Source of the DNA: VXRN01 sp963664365
GTDB taxonomy: Bacteria > Chloroflexota > Dehalococcoidia > Lucifugimonadales > UBA1123
DNA: 64,000 nt
Direction of reading: 5' to 3'
Assembly: GCA_963664365.1 (NCBI GenBank)
Contig: OY761144.1
Location: 3,224,001 to 3,288,000, forward strand
Shown here: one piece after another, positions 58,066 to 64,000 of the stretch
Position numbering within the stretch: the first letter of the stretch is position 1
Layout of the letters: each line of letters opens with the position of its first letter
Notes under the pieces: generated by a model
The model's database searches: none
What the model saw: only the letters and a program-made list of their open reading frames with translations
What the model was told of the DNA's origin: nothing
Made by a program: the position numbers and the translations under genes

Positions 58066-59223
58066 TCATTCCGCGGGCGCCGGCTCAGGCTCTGCTTCAT
58101 CTTCGGTGGCTGGCGGCTCTTCCGCGGCCTCGGAGTCCCACTCTTTGTAGAAGTAAACGAACACGTCCCTTGCCGCGGCGACGAGAGGCACGCCGACGAT
58201 GACGCCCCAAAGTCCCGCGACTTCGCTCGCCACCACGAGCGTCACCATTATGATCGCGGGATTCAGCCGGACGGCTCTGCCCTGTATGCGCGGCGCGATG
58301 AGGTTGTTCTCTATGAGTTGAACGATTACGTAAACCAGCGCGACCCATATCACCTGGCTGGGCGAGCTTGCCAGCGTGACCAGCAGGCCCGGAACGGCGC
58401 CGAGCAGCGGACCGATTATAGGAATCAGACCGAACAGCCCGGCGACCAAGCCCAGAATGGCGGCGAACTTGATGCCAAGTATGGACAGTCCGACGAAGAC
58501 CATGACTCCGACGACCGTCGCGCTCAGTAGTTGCGCCCTGACGTAGGAGCCTATGACGCGGTTCACCATGAAGATGACGCTGCGCGTGTGAACTCGTCCG
58601 CGCGGCGACAGCATCGGATAGACCCCGCCGACCACTTCCTCGCGGTCCTTGAGGATGAAGAACAGGAAGAACGGCACGATGGCGAGTCCAATCACCAGCG
58701 TCACCGCGTTGGATACGCCGCTTATCGTTCGCTGGATGATCCCGCGGGCGGCGTCCGCGAGAACGTTGCCGCCCGCCGCGACCGCCTCTTCGATCTCGGT
58801 TCTCAGCTCGACGGGCACCCGCTCCGTGAAGTCCTGAGACCAGCCCTCCACAGTGGACCTTGCTCGCTCATAGAACTCCGGGAAAGTCTCGATGAACTCT
58901 TGCGATTCGGCGAACAGAGGAGGAATCGTGAGATACAGAATGCCCGCTGCCACCGCCGCGAACCCGACGTAGATCGTCAGTATAGATACGATTCGGGTTA
59001 CGCCGGGCATCTTGTCGTGGCCCGGCATCCGCTCCTCCAGAAACACCACCACCGGATAGAGAAGTTCGGCCAGAACAATGCTGATGACGAACGGGAACAG
59101 AGCGCCGCGCGCCATATACAGGATGATGGCGATCACCAGCAGCGCGGCTGCAACGAGGCCGACCTGCCGCCACTTTATCCAGGCCTCATGGCCCGAACTG
59201 CGTTCTGGAGTCTCAGATGACAA
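58066..59223 (-). CDS. AI-2E/PerM-family membrane protein
   Basis: 385 residues assuming a TTG start at 59223. No in-frame ATG or GTG precedes the first membrane segment within the gap after the upstream gene, so the start is uncertain. About eight membrane segments; conserved segments are GALFPFVISIVLAELLYPVVVFLEERM, PFFLFFILKDREEVV and IPIIGPLLGAVPGLLVTLASSP with the PxxGxxxGxxP-type motif, then LIENNLIAPRIQGRAVRLNPAIIMVTLV. The C-terminus is acidic and Pro-rich. The family includes the AI-2 exporter TqsA and Na/H antiporters, so transported substrate is open. Confidence 0.87.
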   Translation of the reverse strand: MSSETPERSSGHEAWIKWRQVGLVAAALLVIAIILYMARGALFPFVISIVLAELLYPVVVFLEERMPGHDKMPGVTRIVSILTIYVGFAAVAAGILYLTIPPLFAESQEFIETFPEFYERARSTVEGWSQDFTERVPVELRTEIEEAVAAGGNVLADAARGIIQRTISGVSNAVTLVIGLAIVPFFLFFILKDREEVVGGVYPMLSPRGRVHTRSVIFMVNRVIGSYVRAQLLSATVVGVMVFVGLSILGIKFAAILGLVAGLFGLIPIIGPLLGAVPGLLVTLASSPSQVIWVALVYVIVQLIENNLIAPRIQGRAVRLNPAIIMVTLVVASEVAGLWGVIVGVPLVAAARDVFVYFYKEWDSEAAEEPPATEDEAEPEPAPAE

Positions 59224-59246
59224 TTTCGACCAGCATACCTTCGGCT

Positions 59247-60359
59247 TCAGCCCACGACATCGGAGATCATCCCCCGAACCATGGGCAGCAGATGCTCGGC
59301 GACACGGTCGCACTCCTCGACGTGCGGGAACCCCGATAGGATGAATTCGTCTATGCCCAGCTTCCAGTAGTCCAACAACTCGGCGGCTGCCTGCTCGGGC
59401 GTCCCGACGATCGCGGTCCCGCAGTTCACGCGGACCGTGGAGATGCCGTTCCACAGGCGCGGGCTTAGCCTGTGGTCTTCGACCGCCCTCGTCTGAGCCT
59501 TCTGCCCGACGATGGCCGTTCCGGCGAACGCCGCCTGTCGCTGCTCCCTGACAACCGACGCCGACTTGGACAGCAGCGACTCCGCGGCCTCCCACGCCCC
59601 GGACTCGGTCGGTCGCACGATAACGTGCGTCCGCAGTCCGTAGGCCGATTGGCGTCCCGCCGACTCGAACTCAGCCTCCGCCTTTTGAATGTGCGCCTCG
59701 ATCCGCTCTTTCGGAAGTATCCACGCCAGATAGACGTCGGACTGTCTGCCGGCGAGCGCCAGGGCGCGATCCGACGCTCCTCCGAGGTAGAACTTCGGCC
59801 CTCCGTCCACGACGCCGGGCGAAGCGAGCGCGCCCCTGAAAGTGACGAAGCGCCCGTCGAAGTCCACGGGCTCGGGCCGTTCCCACAGAGCGCGGAGCGC
59901 CGCGATGAACTCCTCTGCGCGCTCGTAACGGTACGCCTGGTCGCTCGTCTCGCCGAACCGCTCGAAGTCCCCCTGAATCCCGCCTGGGACCACGTTCAGG
60001 TCTATGCGTCCGCCGCTGATCTGGTCGAGTGTCGCGGCCATCTGCCCGAACAGGCCGGTCGAAATGAATCCCGGCCTGACCGCGATCAAAAACCTGATCC
60101 GGCTGGTGACCGCCGCGAGAGCGGTCACGGTCGTCCAGGTCTCCGACAGCGGCGCGGTCTCCTCGAAGAGTCCGTTGGCAAACCGGGTAGGGATGAGCAG
60201 CGAGTAGAATCCGTTGCGCTCGGCGGTCTGAACCACCTCGTTCAGATAGTCGAACGTGGGCGGACGCTCGGCGCGAAGGGCACCGATGTGTCTGCCGTCG
60301 CCGTCGATTGGTATGAACCAGTCGAATCTGGGCTCCGGTCTGTTCTGTCGTTTCGGCAC
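59247..60359 (-). CDS. LLM-class flavin-dependent monooxygenase, SsuD-like
   Basis: 370-residue luciferase-like barrel that uses reduced FMN. GTG 60359 is chosen because it lies 11 bases after the upstream esterase stop; the frame continues further but runs into that gene. RFDWFIPIDGDGRHIG and TFDYLNEVVQTAERNGFYSLLIPT at the start, LIAVRPGFISTGLFGQMAATLDQISGGRIDLNVVPGG in the middle and VGTPEQAAAELLDYWKLGIDEFILSGFPHVEE near the end are typical of alkanesulfonate monooxygenases. No sulfonate transporter adjoins, so the substrate is open. Co-directional with the esterase. Confidence 0.88.
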   Translation of the reverse strand: MPKRQNRPEPRFDWFIPIDGDGRHIGALRAERPPTFDYLNEVVQTAERNGFYSLLIPTRFANGLFEETAPLSETWTTVTALAAVTSRIRFLIAVRPGFISTGLFGQMAATLDQISGGRIDLNVVPGGIQGDFERFGETSDQAYRYERAEEFIAALRALWERPEPVDFDGRFVTFRGALASPGVVDGGPKFYLGGASDRALALAGRQSDVYLAWILPKERIEAHIQKAEAEFESAGRQSAYGLRTHVIVRPTESGAWEAAESLLSKSASVVREQRQAAFAGTAIVGQKAQTRAVEDHRLSPRLWNGISTVRVNCGTAIVGTPEQAAAELLDYWKLGIDEFILSGFPHVEECDRVAEHLLPMVRGMISDVVG

Positions 60360-60370
60360 GGGACGCCCGT

Positions 60371-61270
60371 CTAGCTCATGGCGGTTGTTTTGGCGCGGAC
60401 ATACTCCCCAATTCGCTCTATGGCGCGCTGGCCCTCGTCCAACATGGGCGCGAACAGGTGCCAGACGTGGGTCATCTCCTCCCAGGACTCGAAACAGGTC
60501 TCGACTCCGGCCGCCTCGGCCTTTTCGGCGAGCCTGGTCGCGTCGTCGTAGAGCGTCTCGCTCGTGCCGACCTGTATGAGAAGCGGCGGCAGCCCGCTGA
60601 GGTCCGCGTATAGCGGCGCGGCGAGCGGAGTCCTGGGATCGGCGCCGTTGAGATAACTTTCCCCCATTGCGACCAAGCCCTCGCGCTGCACCATGGGGTC
60701 CAGGGCCGCGCGGGATGTCATCGACTCGCCCAGACCCTCCATATCGACCCACGGGGATATGCAAACCCCGCACGCGGGCAGCGATACGCCCTGCTCCTTC
60801 AAGCTAACCAGCGCGGCGACCGTCAGGCCGCCGCCCGCAGAGTCGCCGGCTATCGCAATGTCGGCGGGGTCGCAGCCCTGACCGATGAGCCATTTATACG
60901 CCGATACCGCGTCTTCGACCGCAGCCGGAAACGGATTCTCGGGGGCGAGCCGGTAGTCGATCACGAGCGCGTCGGCGTCCGCCGCCACAGAGAGGCGGCG
61001 CGTCAACTCCTTATGGGTGTTCGGCGACCCAATGACGTATCCCCCGCCATGAAGGTATAGTACGGCTCTGCCGCTGGATGTCTCACCACTGGATACCAAC
61101 TCGCCGGGAACGCCGTCCACGTCGACTGTGAGGATGCTCGCCGCGGTGTCTCCGCCCACGACGCGCATCAGCTTCTCGAATCGCTTACGGGAGTCGTGAA
61201 CCGTGGGGTTCTCCAGAGGCTCGCGGCCGGTCAGAAGGTCGATTACGGCGTCAAGCTGAGCGTTGGGCAT
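60371..61270 (-). CDS. Alpha/beta hydrolase, HSL-type esterase
   Basis: 299 residues from ATG 61270 (AGGAAAG upstream). Oxyanion-hole motif LYLHGGGYVIGSPNTH, nucleophile in IAIAGDSAGGGLTVAAL, and catalytic His in MTHVWHLFAPML. The acid residue of the HSL family normally lies in a G-x-(D/E)-x-L segment; here VGTSETLYDDA offers Glu or Asp. VIDYRLAPENPFPAAVED is diagnostic. Likely carboxylesterase or lipase on small esters. It is first of the esterase-monooxygenase-permease run on the minus strand. Confidence 0.92.
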   Translation of the reverse strand: MPNAQLDAVIDLLTGREPLENPTVHDSRKRFEKLMRVVGGDTAASILTVDVDGVPGELVSSGETSSGRAVLYLHGGGYVIGSPNTHKELTRRLSVAADADALVIDYRLAPENPFPAAVEDAVSAYKWLIGQGCDPADIAIAGDSAGGGLTVAALVSLKEQGVSLPACGVCISPWVDMEGLGESMTSRAALDPMVQREGLVAMGESYLNGADPRTPLAAPLYADLSGLPPLLIQVGTSETLYDDATRLAEKAEAAGVETCFESWEEMTHVWHLFAPMLDEGQRAIERIGEYVRAKTTAMS

Positions 61271-61446
61271 GGTCTTTCCTGCTCCGGGCGCGGGGGTTGG
61301 AGTGGTGCGAGTGTAGCAACGAGGCAGTACGCCGTCAATGCGAGACCGCATTTATCTTCTGCGTTCATACCGATATCCAGCTTTGTACTAGCTCCATCAG
61401 AGTCTTCTGTCCTGACAAGGAGGTGAGTTCTCGTACTGCCCAATAC

Positions 61447-61496
61447 TTGCCGCGTCGTTTCCTATCAGGGATAATGTCAACCATACTGCCTGATAG
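61447..61496 (+). promoter_or_regulatory. Dyad-flanked promoter of the ParA-like operon
   Basis: TTGCCG (61447-61452), 17 bases, GATAAT (61470-61475). The arm CTATCAGG (61462-61469) abuts the -10, and its perfect inverted copy CCTGATAG (61489-61496) lies after the expected start; centres are 27 bases apart. Both could be bound by the ParA-like ATPase or its partner for autorepression. Confidence 0.6.
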
Positions 61497-61553
61497 AGGC
61501 GACCTCATGGATTTCTAGTTATCCGTCACCAGCCCCCGGCAGAGGAGGCTTCT

Positions 61554-62438
61554 GTGCCATCCGAGAGTGGTCCGATCTGCATATCGGTCATCAACATGAA
61601 AGGCGGCGTCGGCAAAACGACAGTCGCAGCGTCGCTGTCCCGTGTTGCCGCACGGCGTTACTCTTACAGGAACTCCAGTCGCCGAGTCCTAGCCATCGAT
61701 CTGGACCCGCAGGCCAATATGTCCCAAGCGCTCATGGGCGAAGGAAGCTATAGACAGTTCTTGATTAGCCGTTCGCCTTCGGTTGTTGAGGTGTTTACAG
61801 GGTATCAGCCTCCGACATCTGGTTCATCGTCAGCGACCGCATTGAGTGTTTCCAGCGTGGTTCGCCCTGTCAGTCATAATTTGAGAGTTATTCCCTCACG
61901 GTTTGACTTTTCCGACAACTTGATCTCTGCCGTAAGGCCTGATTCACGATGCCTAGCGCGGCTCATTGCCGACGACTTCCAGGATGAAGCTCTCATACTC
62001 ATCGACTGCGCGCCTACTGAGTCCATATTCACTCAAGCCGCATATCACGCCTCGCGATACATCCTCGTTCCCGTCAGACCTGAGTTCTTCGCGACCATCG
62101 GTTTCCCGTTGCTCAATGATTCACTCAACGAGTTCAGAAGAAGTAATCGGGGACACCAGATCGACGTGATCGGTATTGTTGTCAACGATGCCACCTATCG
62201 TGGCAACAACGATGGAGGACCAGAGAGACGAACGGCAATGATAGAGATTAGAGAGGAAGCAGCCAAGAATGGATGGCATATCTTTGATAACCAGATTAGT
62301 TATTCGCGGGGCTTTCCCAAAATGATGAGAGGTAATTACAGCCATATCGGGAATGCTCAGTCTGAGATGAACCGGTTTGCTGACGAGTTTTTCGATATGG
62401 CTGAGTTGAGTGGGCTCGGTCTTGGTACACTACCCTGA
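61554..62438 (+). CDS. ParA-family ATPase
   Basis: 294 residues from GTG 61554 (AGAGGAGG upstream). The deviant Walker A KGGVGKTT (signature Lys16, Lys21) and VLAIDLDPQANMSQAL give a ParA/Soj-type P-loop, ILIDCAPTESIFTQAAYHAS is Walker B, and the C-terminal helices follow. An insertion of about 45 Ser/Thr/Pro-rich residues (70-115) is unusual. No N-terminal DNA-binding domain is present, which resembles type Ib or Soj proteins. It does not sit next to gidB, parB or oriC genes, so it is probably not the chromosomal Soj. The next gene is 12 bases away. Confidence 0.88.
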   Translation: MPSESGPICISVINMKGGVGKTTVAASLSRVAARRYSYRNSSRRVLAIDLDPQANMSQALMGEGSYRQFLISRSPSVVEVFTGYQPPTSGSSSATALSVSSVVRPVSHNLRVIPSRFDFSDNLISAVRPDSRCLARLIADDFQDEALILIDCAPTESIFTQAAYHASRYILVPVRPEFFATIGFPLLNDSLNEFRRSNRGHQIDVIGIVVNDATYRGNNDGGPERRTAMIEIREEAAKNGWHIFDNQISYSRGFPKMMRGNYSHIGNAQSEMNRFADEFFDMAELSGLGLGTLP

Positions 62439-62450
62439 GGGAGTTGGGTC

Positions 62451-62978
62451 ATGGTCAAAGACAGTCTCAGTGATACGCTGCGCGCAATGGTTATGGAGTA
62501 CGGATTCGAGCAGGTTGACGCATCGCTCAGGGAGATAGGCCCCCCCGGCAGGCCAAATCAGAAGGCCGAAGCGTCTAACGGGGGCACAGATACACGGGGC
62601 ACTACTAGGAGAAAGTCCAAGCCCACAGCGCCACAGTACGTTGCCAAGATGGAGTTGCTGCCGGAGGTAGAGCCAACGGTGGTTGAACTTGCCGAAAGAT
62701 TTCAGAGTAAGTCCTTCCTCCCCACATTTGGAGATATTGTCAACTTCTGTCGCCTGAATGGCATCGATGAACCTGCGTCTAAGTCTCGCGCAAACGCCAT
62801 ACCCAGAGTCTTCAAGCTCTTAGTGTCAATGGAGCCCCAAGAGGTTCAGAGAATTCTTGACGAAGGAATGTTCTCAGGGCCATCTCGTCTGGGGCCAATC
62901 GCGGATGCAATCCGTCGTAATGGCAGAGCTAGTGCCGTTGCCGGTTCGAGTGATTCTCTAGGCATAGATTCTCGATAA
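62451..62978 (+). CDS. Unknown partner of the ParA-like ATPase
   Basis: 175 residues, not recognised. The N-terminal 25 residues are helical (LSDTLRAMVMEYGFEQVDASLREIG). A low-complexity linker (PPGRPNQKAEASNGGTDTRGTTRRKSKPTAPQ) follows, then a helical domain with KMELLPEVEPTVVELAERFQSKSFLPTFGDIVNF, SKSRANAIPRVFKLLVSMEPQEVQRILD and GMFSGPSRLGPIADAIR. The position, 12 bases behind parA, is that of a ParB-like or centromere-binding partner, and the basic linker fits DNA contact. No ParB Walker-like motif (GERRWRA) is found. A dyad in the promoter may be its target. Confidence 0.65.
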   Translation: MVKDSLSDTLRAMVMEYGFEQVDASLREIGPPGRPNQKAEASNGGTDTRGTTRRKSKPTAPQYVAKMELLPEVEPTVVELAERFQSKSFLPTFGDIVNFCRLNGIDEPASKSRANAIPRVFKLLVSMEPQEVQRILDEGMFSGPSRLGPIADAIRRNGRASAVAGSSDSLGIDSR

Positions 62979-62980
62979 CG

Positions 62981-63781
62981 TCACACCTTAGAATACTCCG
63001 GCGCCGCGATCTGGGTTCCGTCCGAGAGGTCCGACACCTCGAAGTCGCCGAACATGATCGGCGCCTCTTTCTGGAGGATTTCGAGTACCTGCAAGGCGAG
63101 CGAGCGTATCTCCCAGTCGGCGAACGGCGCGGCGCGCATCTCTATGAAGTGTCTCCACGCCCTGACGTTTCCAGTGACGAATATCTTGGTCTCCGTGGCG
63201 TTCGGCAGCGCCGCGCGCGCCGCCTGCCGGATCGCCTTGCGGCGGTCGGTATTGCGCTCGAATCTCTCCCTCGGAAGCGCCGACTCCAGTTCAGCCACCA
63301 GCCTAACGTAACTCTCCGACGCCGACTCCATCGCGTCCTTCAGGATGCCGCGCGCCTCGTCCGCGCCTACGTCGTCGCCTGCCAGCGCGGGCGGCAGGAC
63401 GAATGATCCCTCGGTCTCGTCCACGTATCGCTGCGACCGCTGGCTGTATGCGAATCCTGCCCTGTGCCTGACTAGCTCGTGCGTCAGGCTCCGGGAAACA
63501 CCCGTGAACACGAACCCGTAGTTGACGTGCTCGAACACCGAGCCGTCCTTCGAGCTGAGCAAGTTGTGTATGAAATCCGATATATCCCGCCTTCCGCGTC
63601 CGAAGCTCATGTAGCACAGCCGCGCCGACACCTCTATGATCGCGTTGGAGTCGTCCGCGCCGGCCCTGATGCTGTCGGGGATCGGTGGAAGACCCTCGTC
63701 TGAGAGAAAAGCTGCTATCTGCTCCCAATCCACCGCGGGTCTGCTGACCAGGTACACCCTGGCTCCGGAACTGTATTTCAT
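62981..63781 (-). CDS. thyX: FAD-dependent thymidylate synthase
   Basis: Makes dTMP from dUMP with methylene-folate and NADPH through FAD. 266 residues. VFEHVNYGFVFTGVSRSLTHELVRHRAGFAYSQRSQRYVDE holds the family's RHR motif and SQRY; compared with the canonical RHRX7S there is one extra residue between them. TDRRKAIRQAARAALPNATETKIFVTGNVRAWRHFIEMR and ADWEIRSLALQVLEILQKEAPIMFGDFE are typical of the C-terminal part. Starts 4 bases inside the aroE stop (ATGA), so the two are coupled. Confidence 0.95.
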   Translation of the reverse strand: MKYSSGARVYLVSRPAVDWEQIAAFLSDEGLPPIPDSIRAGADDSNAIIEVSARLCYMSFGRGRRDISDFIHNLLSSKDGSVFEHVNYGFVFTGVSRSLTHELVRHRAGFAYSQRSQRYVDETEGSFVLPPALAGDDVGADEARGILKDAMESASESYVRLVAELESALPRERFERNTDRRKAIRQAARAALPNATETKIFVTGNVRAWRHFIEMRAAPFADWEIRSLALQVLEILQKEAPIMFGDFEVSDLSDGTQIAAPEYSKV

Positions 63782-64000
63782 CTGTCGAAGTCCTTTGGGG
63801 GATTATTCATGTTGTTCAGAGCTTGGCGCGCCGCCTCGAACATCGCCGTCGTGGAGGCGGGCAGTCCAGTCCACCGGCGGAACGAGGCCGCCCCTTGGTA
63901 AACCAGCATCGGGAGGCCGCCGACTACTTCCGCTCCTCGAGCGCGCGCAGTCTTCAGCAAAGGCGTATCCGCGGGGTTATAGACCATGTCGTACACCACT
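63778..64000 (-). CDS. aroE: Shikimate dehydrogenase, C-terminal part
   Basis: The gene runs off the right edge; about 74 C-terminal residues are present. VYDMVYNPADTPLLKTARARGAEVVGGLPMLVYQGAASFRRWTG is the conserved C-terminal motif of AroE (the Gly-x-Pro-M-L-x-x-Q-(A/G) segment contacts NADP and shikimate). MFEAARQALNNMNNPPKDFDR closes the protein. It reduces 3-dehydroshikimate in the shikimate pathway. Overlaps thyX by 4 bases. Confidence 0.9.
   Translation of the reverse strand, partial: VVYDMVYNPADTPLLKTARARGAEVVGGLPMLVYQGAASFRRWTGLPASTTAMFEAARQALNNMNNPPKDFDR

Noticed and set aside
57325..58150. Plus-strand frames with regular Thr/Ser/Pro repeats
   Set aside because: These are the mirror image of the VPGET stalk of the minus-strand receptor. 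The same applies to the minus-strand frames at 19520-20156.
61297..61518. 73-codon plus-strand frame before the ParA-like gene
   Set aside because: It spans the dyad-flanked promoter and has no ribosome-binding site or family resemblance.

Overview
The window is a GC-rich bacterial chromosome segment carrying about 60 protein genes. I saw no rRNA, tRNA, CRISPR array or intact insertion sequence. Several traits point to Chloroflexota, probably the SAR202/Dehalococcoidia side: lipoprotein substrate-binding proteins with long VPGET repeat stalks, a DUF1800/DUF1501 pair, a two-subunit 2-oxoacid:ferredoxin oxidoreductase, ThyX instead of ThyA, and a division cluster (rsmH-ftsA-ftsZ) with no peptidoglycan genes around it. 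The lineage is inferred from gene content, not from a tree.

Layout. 1-7 kb: end of holA, korAB, a sulfopyruvate/phosphonopyruvate decarboxylase-like pair, an unknown coiled-coil protein and a Na/Ca antiporter. 7-11 kb: DUF1800, NHL propeller and DUF1501 genes, then a membrane protein of different base composition. 12-19.4 kb: a continuous phosphate block (phoB-phoR-uppP-pstSCAB-phoU) with four 11-bp-spaced Pho-like half-sites before pstS. 19.4-23.9 kb: an oligopeptide-type importer (binding protein and two permeases) without ATPases. 23.9-29.7 kb: a ThDP enzyme, nucleotide-sugar enzymes, a 124-bp MITE-like insertion with a 10-bp target duplication, and a Gfo/Idh/MocA oxidoreductase. 29.7-31.2 kb: a repeat-rich stretch with a truncated CopG-type antitoxin, a stray primase-like domain, and an antitoxin gene that keeps its promoter and operator but only the first part of its toxin gene. 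31.2-34.9 kb: an unusual operon of hydroxypyruvate isomerase, an AceE-like ThDP enzyme and an AroQ-fold protein lacking most catalytic residues. 35-38.3 kb: DUF3800 and a membrane glycosyltransferase pair. 38.3-41.2 kb: dnaJ-prmA-rsmE. 41.3-46.6 kb (minus): moaB-trmD-argF-der-plsY-gpsA. 46.8-50.2 kb: rsmH-ftsA-ftsZ. 50.5-53.8 kb: a siroheme reductase, a small membrane protein and an aldo/keto reductase. 53.8-58 kb (minus): a second importer of the same layout. 58-61.3 kb (minus): AI-2E-type permease, flavin monooxygenase and esterase. 61.4-63 kb: a ParA-like ATPase with a partner and a dyad-flanked promoter. 63-64 kb (minus): thyX and the end of aroE.

How the parts fit. The phosphate block is a self-contained sensing and uptake unit, with uppP translationally coupled to phoR. 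The two importers share an architecture: a stalked lipoprotein, an intercistronic hairpin, then two permeases, with ATPases presumably supplied from elsewhere. Four ThDP-dependent systems (korAB, the decarboxylase pair, the acetolactate-synthase-like enzyme and the AceE-like enzyme) suggest busy 2-oxoacid metabolism. Dispersed palindromic repeats sit between operons and in two places contribute to gene ends or starts. All functional statements come from motif reading; no database search was run.
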